Assembly: GCF_025808395.1 (NCBI RefSeq)
Contig: NZ_CP075524.1
Coordinates: 1,550,001-1,614,000, forward strand
Reading direction: 5' to 3'
Length of the DNA stretch: 64,000 nucleotides
Source of the DNA: Microcella sp.
GTDB lineage: Bacteria > Actinomycetota > Actinomycetes > Actinomycetales > Microbacteriaceae
In this document: piece by piece, positions 1-9,302 of the stretch
Numbering within the stretch: position 1 is the stretch's first letter
Layout: each line of letters begins with the position of its first letter
The notes under the pieces: generated by a model
Seen by the model: the letters and a program-made list of their open reading frames with translations, nothing else
The model's database searches: none
What the model was told of the DNA's origin: nothing
Position numbers and translations under genes: made by a program

Positions 1-269
1 GGCGAGGCGGAGGATGCGCGAGGCGGGGTGGCGAGCGCAGCGGACGACCTCGACGCCTGGCGCACGAAGACCGAGACGGCGAGCGCCGAGCCCGCCGGAG
101 CCGACCAGGTGCGACCCAGCCGACCCTTGCCCGCGGTCTGCGTATCGGTCGCGAGCACGGTGAGATCGTCGAGCTGCGCAGCGCGGGCGACGAGCTCGCT
201 GTTCGTCGACGGGCAGCTCTCTCGCCACTCGAGCGACTGCGCGACGGCTCGACTCTGGGGTACCTGCAT
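1..269 (-). CDS. birA: Biotin--protein ligase BirA, N-terminal part (cut by left edge)
   Basis: Attaches biotin to the carrier lysine of biotin-dependent carboxylases; its likely client here is the AccA3-like alpha subunit at 13455. The visible 89 residues hold the family's N-terminal catalytic signature: an S-T-N triplet near residue 21 and the biotinyl-AMP loop with TAGKGRLGRTW near residues 50-60, followed by a Gly/Ala-rich SALAVSV strand. No N-terminal HTH precedes this, so it is the non-regulatory type. The ATG at 267-269 is preceded by an in-frame stop at 279-281 and by a TAGGCT -10 box six bases upstream, implying a leaderless mRNA. Residues after about 66 look less family-like; with the gene cut at base 1 I cannot tell whether this is divergence or a frame problem. 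Confidence 0.88.
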   Translation of the reverse strand, partial: MQVPQSRAVAQSLEWRESCPSTNSELVARAAQLDDLTVLATDTQTAGKGRLGRTWSAPAGSALAVSVFVRQASRSSAALATPPRASSAS

Positions 270-275
270 GCTGCC

Positions 276-281
276 AGCCTA
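276..281 (-). promoter_or_regulatory. -10 box TAGGCT of birA
   Basis: TAGGCT lies 6 nt before the birA ATG. The spacing places the transcription start at the start codon (leaderless). Confidence 0.6.
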
Positions 282-581
282 GAAGCGCACGGTGGCGTGT
301 GACGGCCGATGGGGTGCTCGAGGGGTGCACACAGCACGACACGCCCGCCACAGGGCGAGACTGTGGACACGGCTCGCGACCGCCAGTATGGTTACCGGCA
401 CCGGGCGTTCGCGACCGGCACCGGGCATCCGCCGACGTCGACGTGATCGCCCCCACTGAAACGGAGCCCTTGCTTTGACTGGATAGGTCGACGCCGCCAC
501 CGCCGCGCTCGACCCCCCTCATGACCACCTGGTCGTCGCTGTTCCGCATCGTCGCGGGTCAGCGCTGTGAGAGAAGGAACC
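282..581. other. Intergenic region with a 20-bp-spaced direct repeat
   Basis: Divergent region between birA and the first nucleoside hydrolase; ORFs here show no protein-like composition. It holds a direct repeat of 13 bases, ACCGGCACCGGGC, at 394-406 and 414-426, exactly 20 bp apart (two helical turns). A TAGGTC hexamer at 484-489 could be a -10 box but has no clear -35 partner. The repeat could be a tandem operator for the downstream nucleoside operon. Confidence 0.45.
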
Positions 582-1646
582 ATGTCAGAGACCCACTCCC
601 GCACCCCCCTCATCGTCGACGTCGACACCGGCATCGATGACTCGCTCGCACTGCTGTACCTCATGGCGAGCCCCGAGGCCGAGATTCTGGCCATCACGTG
701 CACGGCCGGCAACGTTCCGGCGCGGCAGGTGGCCACCAACAACCTGGCCTGGCTCGAGCTGTGCGGGGTCGACGGCATCGAGGTGGCGCTCGGCAGCGAA
801 GTGCCGGTGCTCGCCCCGCTCATGACCACCGAAGAGACGCACGGCCCGCAGGGCATCGGCTATGCCGAGCTGCCCGCACCGACCACCACGATCAGCGAGC
901 GGCACGCGACGCAGGTCTGGATCGATGCCGTGCGCAGCCGCCCCGGCGAGGTGGTCGGGCTCGTCACCGGCCCGCTCACGAACCTCGCGCTCGCGCTGCG
1001 CATCGACCCCGAGCTGCCGCAGCTGCTGAAGCGGCTCGTCATCATGGGCGGCAGCTTTCACCACTCGGGCAACACCACCCCGGTGAGCGAGTGGAACATC
1101 GCCGTCGACCCCGAGAGCGCCAAGATGGTGTTCGATGCGTTCAGCGGCCTGCCGCCCGAGCGCGCTCCGATCGTCTGCGCGCTCGACGTGACCGAGCGCA
1201 TCGAGATGCGGCCCGAGCACCTGCAGCGCATCGCCGCCGCCATCGGAGATTCGGGGGCTGCGCTGAGCCCCGACACCCCCTTCGGCTCACGATCGCAGGC
1301 CAGCAACCCCGTGCTGCGGCACCTCACCGACGCGGTGCGGTTCTACTTCGAGTTTCACGTGACGCACGACCAGGGCTGGCTCGCGCACATGCACGACCCG
1401 TTCGCGGCGGCCGTCGCGCTGCACCCCGAGATGGCCACGCTCAAGCCGGCGACCGTCGACGTCGAGCTCGGCGGAACCCTCAGCCGAGGGCAGACGATCG
1501 CCGACTATGCGGGGCTGTGGGGCCGCGAGCCGAATGCCGCCATCGTCGTCGACACCGACCCCGCAGCGTTCTTCGACCACCTCATCGACCGCGTCGCCGC
1601 CCTGGCGTCGCGCGTCGGCGAGGCCGCGGGAGGTGCCGCGCGCTGA
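582..1646 (+). CDS. Nucleoside hydrolase (IunH/RihABC family), copy 1
   Basis: Hydrolyses the N-glycosidic bond of nucleosides to free base and ribose in the cytoplasm. The 354-residue product carries the calcium-binding DVDTGIDD cluster (Asp13, Asp15, Asp19, Asp20), the G-x-L-T-N-L-A-L segment, a WNIAVDPESA motif, and a C-terminal H-D-P that supplies the last metal/catalytic residue. ATG 582 is chosen over the in-frame GTG at 567 because GAGAAGGA sits just before it. It is the first gene of an operon with an ECF importer 68 bp downstream, which suggests import followed by hydrolysis. Substrate preference (purine or pyrimidine) cannot be read from the sequence. Confidence 0.92.
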   Translation: MSETHSRTPLIVDVDTGIDDSLALLYLMASPEAEILAITCTAGNVPARQVATNNLAWLELCGVDGIEVALGSEVPVLAPLMTTEETHGPQGIGYAELPAPTTTISERHATQVWIDAVRSRPGEVVGLVTGPLTNLALALRIDPELPQLLKRLVIMGGSFHHSGNTTPVSEWNIAVDPESAKMVFDAFSGLPPERAPIVCALDVTERIEMRPEHLQRIAAAIGDSGAALSPDTPFGSRSQASNPVLRHLTDAVRFYFEFHVTHDQGWLAHMHDPFAAAVALHPEMATLKPATVDVELGGTLSRGQTIADYAGLWGREPNAAIVVDTDPAAFFDHLIDRVAALASRVGEAAGGAAR

Positions 1647-1714
1647 CCCGCGCGCCCTGCCGTACACCCCAGCGGCCACGTGCCGCACACACAAACGAGT
1701 GCAAGGAGGCATTC

Positions 1715-2545
1715 ATGAGTGGATCCACCCCGACCGTCGATGCGAATCGAACACGCAATCGCATCTTCGTGGCACTGGGCGCCGCCGTCATCGTGGCGAC
1801 CTACCTCTATCTGATCCTGGTGCAGCCTGAAGAGCTCGCCGAGGGCGGGCTCGGCACGTCAGCCCTCATCGCCCTCGCCGGGTACCTCATCGGTGCGGCC
1901 CTCATCGCGGTCGGTGCCATCCACCGCCTGCCGACGGCCACGCTGAGCCTCATCCCGATCGCGATCGTGCTCAATATCGCGGTCGGCCAGCTGACCGCGG
2001 TGCTGGGCCTGCCGCTCTACCTCGACTCGATCGGCACCGTGCTGGTCGGAGTTCTGGCGGGGCCTGCGGCCGGTGCGGTGACGGGTGCCCTGACGAACGT
2101 CATCTGGGGCCTCACGATCGGCCCGATCGCGCTGCCGTTCGCGGTGACCGCGGTCGTGATCGGTGTGATGGCCGGCTACGCCGCCCGCCTGGGCATGTTC
2201 CGGCGCTTCTACCTCGCGCCCGTCGCCGGTTTCATCACCGGCATCGTCGCCGCCGTGGTCTCGGCCCCGATCGCCGCGTTCATCTTCGGTGGCGCGACGG
2301 GTGCGGGCACGGGTGCGCTCGTGGCGGCGTTCCAGGCGTGGGGCAATTCGCTGCTCGCGTCGACGACCCTGCAGGGCCTGCTGAGCGACCCGCTCGACAA
2401 GGTCATCACCTTCACGGTGGTCGTGATCATCTTGTTCGCGCTGCCGAGTCGATTGCGCGGCAGGTTCCCGTTCGTGCGCCAGTACAACGTGTTCGGCAAG
2501 GTGACCCCGGTCGCCCCCGCCGAACCTGAGGCGCCGAAGGCGTAG
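1715..2545 (+). CDS. ECF transporter substrate-binding (S) component, probably nucleoside
   Basis: Integral membrane substrate-capture subunit of an energy-coupling-factor importer. The 276-residue protein has about seven hydrophobic segments, including one near residues 20-38, Gly/Ala-rich helices, and a G-A-L-T-N-V-I-W-G segment in the middle, as in S components of the class paired with nucleoside genes. A strong Shine-Dalgarno, AAGGAGG at 1703-1709, fixes ATG 1715. It lies between the nucleoside hydrolase and EcfT. Nucleoside specificity is inferred from that position, not from binding-site residues. Confidence 0.8.
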   Translation: MSGSTPTVDANRTRNRIFVALGAAVIVATYLYLILVQPEELAEGGLGTSALIALAGYLIGAALIAVGAIHRLPTATLSLIPIAIVLNIAVGQLTAVLGLPLYLDSIGTVLVGVLAGPAAGAVTGALTNVIWGLTIGPIALPFAVTAVVIGVMAGYAARLGMFRRFYLAPVAGFITGIVAAVVSAPIAAFIFGGATGAGTGALVAAFQAWGNSLLASTTLQGLLSDPLDKVITFTVVVIILFALPSRLRGRFPFVRQYNVFGKVTPVAPAEPEAPKA

Positions 2546-2564
2546 CCGACAGAAGAGACAAGCC

Positions 2565-3341
2565 GTGACGACCCTCTATCTCGAGCGCACCTCTGCGGTG
2601 CATCGCCTCAACCCGGTGACGAAGTTGGTGGCGCTGCTCGCCATCATCGCCATCGTGTTCGCGGTGCCGCAGTGGTGGGTTCCGCTCGCGATCGTGGTGC
2701 TCGTCGTGGTGCCTGCCGCCGCACTCGCCCGAGTCGGCGGCAGGCTCTTCCGGCTGTTCCTGATTCTGCTGCTGCCCCTGCTCGTGGTGCTGTTCATCGT
2801 GCAGGGCTTCTTCTTCCCAGACGCGACGACGGTGCTGTGGCAGTGGGGGCCGGCCCGGCTCTCGGTCGAGGGCCTCGTGTTCTCGCTCACGATCGGCTCC
2901 AGGCTGAGTGCGCTCGTGCTCGGCGCGCTCGTCTTCGTGCTGACCACGCACCCTGCCCGACTGATGACCGCGCTCACGCAGGCGGGCATGAGCCCCAAGA
3001 TCGCCTACGTCATCAGCGCGAGCCTGCAGATCATTCCGGCGTTTCAAGAGCGTGCGCGCAGCATCCTGCTCGCCCAGCAGGCCAGGGGCCTTGAGATCGT
3101 CGGCGGACCGATTCGCCGTGCCCGCGCCCTGCTGCCGCTCATCGGCCCGCTCGTGCTGGGCATGATCACCGACGTCGACGAGAGGTCGACCGCGATGGAG
3201 GCTCGCGCGTTCGGCGCCACGCCGCGGCCCACGAGCCTGACCGTCGTCGACGACCCGATCGCCGAGCGCATCGGCCGGTGGCTGCTCGCCGCGACCGCTG
3301 CCGCCGTCATCGTACTCGTGGTGCTGGGGGTGATCGCGTGA
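2565..3341 (+). CDS. ecfT: ECF transporter transmembrane component EcfT
   Basis: Membrane scaffold that couples the S component to the two ATPases. The 258 residues include four to five hydrophobic helices and two Ala-Arg-Gly-type coupling motifs (A-Q-Q-A-R-G near residue 177 and a later A-R-A-F-G-A), which in this family contact the ATPases. GTG start 20 bp after the S-component stop. Its own stop overlaps the start of the first ATPase gene (GTGA), so the two are translationally coupled. Confidence 0.88.
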   Translation: MTTLYLERTSAVHRLNPVTKLVALLAIIAIVFAVPQWWVPLAIVVLVVVPAAALARVGGRLFRLFLILLLPLLVVLFIVQGFFFPDATTVLWQWGPARLSVEGLVFSLTIGSRLSALVLGALVFVLTTHPARLMTALTQAGMSPKIAYVISASLQIIPAFQERARSILLAQQARGLEIVGGPIRRARALLPLIGPLVLGMITDVDERSTAMEARAFGATPRPTSLTVVDDPIAERIGRWLLAATAAAVIVLVVLGVIA

Positions 3342-4189
3342 TCGAACTGCGCGGCGTCGCCTACGCCTACGAAGACGCGCCGGCGTTCACGCTCGCGCAC
3401 CTCGACCTCGACGTCGCCGCCGGCTCGATCACTGGCATCGTCGGAGCCTCGGGCAGCGGCAAGACGACGCTCGCGAAGATCATCGCCGGGTTCATTCCCG
3501 CGACCGAGGGCGGCACCTACCGGGGCACCGCGAGCGTCGCGGGCCGCGTGCTTGCCGATGGCACGCTGAGCGAAGCGGTCGACGTCGTCGGGCTCGTCAC
3601 CCAGAACCCCTTCAACCAGATCTCGGGCGCCCGCTTCACGGTGCGCGAAGAGATCGCGTTCGGCCTCGAGAACCGCTCGGTCGAGCGCGCAGAGATGATC
3701 GAGAGAGTGGATGCTGTGGCCGACACCCTCGGGCTCGGCCCGCTGCTCGACCGCTCGCCCTACGCGCTCTCGGGCGGGCAGATGCAGCTCGTGGCGATCG
3801 CGTCGATGGTCGTCATGGCTCCGACCGTGCTCGTCATGGACGAACCCACCTCGCAGCTCGACCCCGCCGGCACCCGCATGGTCTACGACGTGCTCGAGCG
3901 GCTGAGCGAGGCCGGAACGACCGTGGTGATCATCGAGCACAAGACCGAGCTGCTGCACGAGCACTGCGACGCCATCGCCGTGCTCGCGGGCGGGCGCATC
4001 GTGCTCACGGGCAGCCCCGGCACCGTCTTCGCCGACGACAGGCTGAGCTCGTGGGGGGTCGGGCAGACGCGCATCACGCGAGCGGCGCGCGAGGCGCGCG
4101 ACCGCGGGCTGCTCGCGCCGGCAACGGCACTGCCCGTGAGCGTGAGCGACGCGGTCGCGGTGTTCGGCGACGAAGGGTCGGGGCGATGA
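3338..4189 (+). CDS. ecfA: ECF transporter ATPase, first subunit
   Basis: Cytoplasmic ATPase that energises nucleoside uptake through EcfT. In 283 residues it shows Walker A GASGSGKT (residues 36-43), a Q-loop VTQNPFNQ, the canonical signature LSGGQMQL, Walker B VLVMDEPTSQLD and the switch His in IIEHKTE. Start GTG 3338 overlaps the EcfT stop; an upstream in-frame start at 3278 would add unrelated Arg-rich sequence. It pairs with the following gene to make the heterodimer. Confidence 0.9.
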   Translation: MIELRGVAYAYEDAPAFTLAHLDLDVAAGSITGIVGASGSGKTTLAKIIAGFIPATEGGTYRGTASVAGRVLADGTLSEAVDVVGLVTQNPFNQISGARFTVREEIAFGLENRSVERAEMIERVDAVADTLGLGPLLDRSPYALSGGQMQLVAIASMVVMAPTVLVMDEPTSQLDPAGTRMVYDVLERLSEAGTTVVIIEHKTELLHEHCDAIAVLAGGRIVLTGSPGTVFADDRLSSWGVGQTRITRAAREARDRGLLAPATALPVSVSDAVAVFGDEGSGR

Positions 4190-5013
4190 GCGAGCGGCAC
4201 GATCTGACCGTGCAGATCTCGGGGCTGCGCCACACCTACGAGAGCGGAGTCGAAGCGGTCGCCGGCGTCGACCTGACCATCGCGCCCGCTGAGCGACTGG
4301 CCATCGTCGGCCAGAACGGCGCGGGCAAGACCACGCTGGTTCGGCACCTCAACGGCATGGTGCGCCCCACCGAGGGCACCGTGCAGATCGGCGACTGGAA
4401 CACCGCAGACAAGTCGATCGCCGAACTGTCACACCGCGTCGGCTACGTCTTTCAGAACCCCGACGAGCAGATCTTCGCTCGCACGGTCAGCGCCGACGTG
4501 GCCTTCGGGCCGAAGAACCTGGGGGTCGACGACGACGAGGTCACCGCCCGAGTCGCCGACGCCCTCGACGCGGTCGGCCTGGCCCACGAGGCAGACGCGC
4601 ACCCGCACCACTTGTCGCTGAGCGAGCGCAAGCGCGTCGCCATCGCCGCCGTGCTCGCCATGCAGGCGCCGATCGTCGTGCTCGACGAGCCCACGACGGG
4701 GCAAGACGAGGCCGGCGTGCACCTGATCTCGCGCATCATCGACGACCTCGCCGCGCGCGGGCGCACCGTCGTGGCGATCACGCACGACATGGATTTCTGC
4801 GTCGAGAACTTCGACCGCGTCGTCGTTATGGCCCGCGGCACGGTGCGCGCCGACGGTCGTGCCGCCGAGGTGTTCGCGGGCCGTGAGGCGCTCGAGGCCG
4901 CCGCCGTCGAACCGCCGCAGCTCGCGAGGCTCGCACGCGCACTCGGCTGGCGCGAAGCACCCGTCGACCCCGTGCAGTTCGTCGACGCGCTCGAGCGGCG
5001 CAGGAGAGCCTGA
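4186..5013 (+). CDS. ecfA: ECF transporter ATPase, second subunit
   Basis: Second ATPase of the ECF pair, 275 residues. Walker A GQNGAGKT (42-49), Q-loop VFQNPDEQ, Walker B VVLDEPTTGQD and switch His in ITHDMD are all present. The ABC signature is LSLSERKR rather than LSGGQxxR, so the two composite ATP sites of the heterodimer are chemically different; as far as I recall the TTGQD D-loop is usual for this actinobacterial subfamily. ATG overlaps the previous stop (ATGA) and the gene ends in a TGATG overlap with the next one. Confidence 0.9.
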   Translation: MSERHDLTVQISGLRHTYESGVEAVAGVDLTIAPAERLAIVGQNGAGKTTLVRHLNGMVRPTEGTVQIGDWNTADKSIAELSHRVGYVFQNPDEQIFARTVSADVAFGPKNLGVDDDEVTARVADALDAVGLAHEADAHPHHLSLSERKRVAIAAVLAMQAPIVVLDEPTTGQDEAGVHLISRIIDDLAARGRTVVAITHDMDFCVENFDRVVVMARGTVRADGRAAEVFAGREALEAAAVEPPQLARLARALGWREAPVDPVQFVDALERRRRA

Positions 5014-5936
5014 TGCCGGGGCTCACGTGGCTCGCGCTCGTCGCGAGCGGGCTGCTCGGCGTCACCGACTTTCTCGGCGGAGTGCTGTCGCGGCGCATTC
5101 CGCTCATCATCGTGCTGCTGGGCTCGCAAGCGGTCGCCGCCCTCGCCGTGTCGACTCGGCTCATCGTCGAGCCGCTCGACCTCGCCGACGCCAACGCCGT
5201 GCAGTGGGGCGTCATCGGCGGGCTCGGAACCGCCGTGGGGGTGTCGGCACTCTTCCGCGCTCTGGCGATCGGCACGATGGGGGTCGTAGCTCCGATCACC
5301 TCGCTGTCGGTCGTCGTGCCCGTCATGGTGGGGGTCGGTTCGGGCGACGCGGTGACGGGCATCCTGGCCCTCGGTCTCGTCGTCGCCATCATCGGCACCG
5401 TGCTCGCGAGCGGGCCAGAAGTGCGCTCGCGCGAGGGCGGCGACGAAGTGCACCGGCACCGCGTGCAGTCGATCATGCTCGCCTTCACCGCAGCTGCCGG
5501 GTTCGGTCTCGCGAACGTCTCGGTGGCCCTCGGCAGCGCCACGAGCATCACGACGACGCTCATCGTGAACACGGGCGTGGTGCTCGCGCTCTATGTGCTG
5601 GCGCTGTCGGTGTGGGTGCACGTGCGCCTGCGCGGTGCCGCCGCGCGGCTGCACGCCGGCCGGCCGGTGAGCCCCGCGCTGCTGCCGCACCCGGTGCGCG
5701 GGCGCGACCTGCTCGGCATCGCCGCGATCGGGCTGCTCGGCTACCTGGCCAACGTCTGCTTCGCCCTCGCGAGCCAGGCAGGAGCCCTCAGCGTCGTCGG
5801 CGTGCTCGCCTCGCTCTACCCCGTGGTCACCGCGCTGCTCGGCTGGCGCGTGCTCGGCGAGCGGCTGCTGCGCGTGCAGGTGGTCGGCGTGATCGCGGTC
5901 TTCATCGGCGTCGCCACGATCGCCGCGACTGCCTGA
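5013..5936 (+). CDS. DMT/EamA-family permease at the end of the ECF operon
   Basis: Ten-helix drug/metabolite-transporter-type protein of 307 residues made of two EamA-like halves (about residues 5-130 and 160-305). It has the early G-V-T-D-F-L-G-G segment and paired Pro/Gly breaks in helices near the end of each half. Translationally coupled to the second ATPase through TGATG, so it belongs to the nucleoside operon. Substrate and direction are unknown; export of a base or a sugar product left after nucleoside hydrolysis is one possibility from context only. Confidence 0.82.
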   Translation: MPGLTWLALVASGLLGVTDFLGGVLSRRIPLIIVLLGSQAVAALAVSTRLIVEPLDLADANAVQWGVIGGLGTAVGVSALFRALAIGTMGVVAPITSLSVVVPVMVGVGSGDAVTGILALGLVVAIIGTVLASGPEVRSREGGDEVHRHRVQSIMLAFTAAAGFGLANVSVALGSATSITTTLIVNTGVVLALYVLALSVWVHVRLRGAAARLHAGRPVSPALLPHPVRGRDLLGIAAIGLLGYLANVCFALASQAGALSVVGVLASLYPVVTALLGWRVLGERLLRVQVVGVIAVFIGVATIAATA

Positions 5937-5968
5937 CCAGCATCGCGCGCACACAAGGCCGGGCCGTG

Positions 5969-5987
5969 TTTTGTGGATGATCGCCAA
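5969..5987 (+). promoter_or_regulatory. Putative operator shared by the acyl-CoA carboxylase promoters, copy 1
   Basis: TTTTGTGG, five bases, then CGCCAA. The same two half-sites with the same 5-bp gap occur at 13400-13418 before the carboxylase alpha gene. This copy ends 24 bp upstream of the TAGGCT -10 box, so it would abut or overlap the -35 region. Confidence 0.45.
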
Positions 5988-6011
5988 CGATGCCCGGCAC
6001 TCTTCGGTCGA

Positions 6012-6017
6012 TAGGCT
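6012..6017 (+). promoter_or_regulatory. -10 box TAGGCT of the carboxylase beta gene
   Basis: TAGGCT, 6 nt before GTG 6024; leaderless arrangement. Confidence 0.6.
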
Positions 6018-6023
6018 GACACG

Positions 6024-7633
<1,610 letters not shown>

Positions 7634-7637
<4 letters not shown>

Positions 7638-7915
7638 GCGCGCGGGCTGAGTCGCCAGGCGACGGGGTGGATGCCGCGCTCACGCCGCACGAGGCCGCAC
7701 CGGTCATGCGCGTCATCACCGGCAGCCCCACCGCCGACGAGCTCGCGGCGACCCACGCCGTCATCACCGCCGTGCTCGCCGCTCAGGCGAGCGAGGGCGC
7801 GAGCCGTGTCGCGCCGCGCACCGACGAGTGGACTCGGGGCGCCCGGCAGATGCGCGGGCTGCTCTCGCCCGGCCCCGGAGCGTGGGGCGCCAGCCGGGGC
7901 GCTCGCGGCTGCTAG
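7634..7915 (+). CDS. accE: Acyl-CoA carboxylase epsilon subunit
   Basis: Small actinobacterial subunit that stabilises or activates the alpha-beta carboxylase complex. The 93-residue protein has the family core (V-I-T-G-S-P-T-A-D-E-L-A-A-T-H-A-V-I, about residues 27-44) and the C-terminal P-G-P-G-A-W-G-A-S-R-G tail. Start GTG 7634 overlaps the beta-subunit stop. The first 25 residues are Ala/Asp-rich and probably disordered, as is usual for the family. Confidence 0.88.
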
Positions 7916-8225
7916 CACGCCGACACGCTCGGTTCGGGGCTCGGATGTACCCCCATTTCGGGGGATATGTACCCCGGTCTGCGTCACATTCGTGTCTCAC
8001 AGCCTCGTATTTCCGGCATTATGAGCGCTGCTCAAAGCTAACTTGTCCCCCACGTGTCCCCCAAAATGACGACTAGGCGCGAGACGGCAGCTTCGACACC
8101 ATAGTCATGTCAGGTGATGCTCTTTGAGCTCACCCACCCATCACCACAGCCGCACGGGTAGCGGACAGTGATTGGGGGGCGAGGTAGGGCCGCATTCGGG
8201 TTGCTGCTCTACCTCGATATGTTGC
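7916..8225. other. AT-richer noncoding island
   Basis: No gene is seen here. Composition falls to about 56% GC in 7981-8160 against about 70% in the flanking genes. It contains a C5/G5 hairpin (CCCCC at 7950-7954, GGGGG at 7960-7964), a repeated ATGTACCCC (7945, 7967), two TGTCCCCC boxes near 8044-8061, and an 8-bp inverted repeat CGAGGTAG/CTACCTCG around 8179-8215. It may be an eroded acquired segment or a structured leader; nothing identifies it further. Confidence 0.5.
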
Positions 8226-8256
8226 GAAGGGCCGGAGTTGGGTACTCCGGCCCTTC
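8226..8256. terminator. Bidirectional intrinsic terminator hairpin
   Basis: Perfect 13-bp stem (GAAGGGCCGGAGT / ACTCCGGCCCTTC) with a 5-nt loop TGGGT. It lies just past the stop of the minus-strand kinase operon and can also stop plus-strand reading from accE. No long T-tract, as is common at high GC. Confidence 0.8.
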
Positions 8257-8261
8257 GATCA

Positions 8262-9302
8262 TTAACCCGTAGTCCTTGGTATCTCGAGCCAGAGATCGAC
8301 CGAGTCGTCTTCGTCGTCGTCGCGCGACTGCCCCAGATCACGCGCGTGACTGTCATCGATCAGCGTCAGTCCCACCACCGTGACGGCGACGTCGGAGTCG
8401 GCCGGCGCCGTGCGGGCGATCACGCGCGACGCCTGCGTCGAGCGGATGGCATCGGCGAGCGTCGACAGCACTCGCTCGCGGTTGACGTCGTCGAGATCGT
8501 CGAGCCCGCCCTCGTCGAGCAGGTTGACCGTGACCCCTCGACGCCGCGCCGCCATCACCTCGGTGCGCACGGCGTCGTTGAGCAAGAGCCGCCCACGGAT
8601 CTCGTCGCGGATCGCCCCCTCAAGGTGCAGGCACTCGCGCCGCTGATCGTCGGTCAGGTCGCCACCAGACTGCTCGATGATCTGCAGCATGGGCACCGCC
8701 GTGGTGCCGGTCTGGCCGAGCCTGAACTGCCGCTCGTAGAGGTGCGCCTCTTGCGCCGCCTGCCAGTCGGTGGCCTCGCGCTCGGCGCGCGCGAAACGAG
8801 CCGCATCGCTCGAGGCCTTCAGCAGCGCGCGAGACAGGATGTGCGACACGGCCACCCAGGCCGCGCTGCCGATCACTCCGATGCCGAGCAGCAGCCCGGG
8901 CCCGCCCCAGACGATCGTCTGCACGACGAGCGCGGCGATGCCGATCCAGGCGTAGAGGTGACGCCGTCGAGTCGACGTGATCGTCATGAGGGTTCCGACC
9001 GCCGCCACATACCAGGTGGCGTAGCCGAGCCCTCCCTCGCGCGCAGTGTCAAGCTGCGGCGTGATGAGCAGCGTCATCGCGATGCACACGAGCACGTTCG
9101 CGATCGCCATCGCCGTGGGCATGCGCTCGGGCTGCCCCGGCAGCAGACTGATCGCCGTCGCCATGGCGTAGAGGGCCATCGCGGCGACGACGGGCAGCGG
9201 ATTCGCGGGCACATCGATCGTGTAGAGCCCGAGCACGATGTGGTAGGCCGAGAAGATGGCCGCCATCGTGACGATGAGCGAGCGAGGCACCCCGATTCTC
9301 AT
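8262..9302 (-). CDS. Membrane protein resembling a degenerate sensor kinase, partner of the upstream kinase
   Basis: A 346-residue protein: about six hydrophobic helices in the first 180 residues, then a soluble part of about 160 residues. The soluble part aligns in layout with kinase dimerisation and ATPase domains but has no phospho-acceptor HD box, no N-box asparagine and no glycine-rich ATP lid, so catalytic activity is unlikely. The start ATG overlaps the stop of the histidine kinase gene (ATGA), making it the last gene of the response regulator-kinase-partner operon. A role as a sensory or inhibitory partner of the kinase is inference from context. Confidence 0.7.
   Translation of the reverse strand: MRIGVPRSLIVTMAAIFSAYHIVLGLYTIDVPANPLPVVAAMALYAMATAISLLPGQPERMPTAMAIANVLVCIAMTLLITPQLDTAREGGLGYATWYVAAVGTLMTITSTRRRHLYAWIGIAALVVQTIVWGGPGLLLGIGVIGSAAWVAVSHILSRALLKASSDAARFARAEREATDWQAAQEAHLYERQFRLGQTGTTAVPMLQIIEQSGGDLTDDQRRECLHLEGAIRDEIRGRLLLNDAVRTEVMAARRRGVTVNLLDEGGLDDLDDVNRERVLSTLADAIRSTQASRVIARTAPADSDVAVTVVGLTLIDDSHARDLGQSRDDDEDDSVDLWLEIPRTTG

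Noticed and set aside
1..66. A frameshift in birA near the left edge
   Set aside because: The last 23 visible residues look less typical and another frame reads plausibly, but too little sequence is available to decide; no pseudogene call was made.
1684..1704. Resemblance of CACACAAACGAGTGCAAG to the 77-bp element arms
   Set aside because: Only a single partial arm with no partner at the required distance; it overlaps the ribosome binding site of the S-component gene and is best taken as chance.
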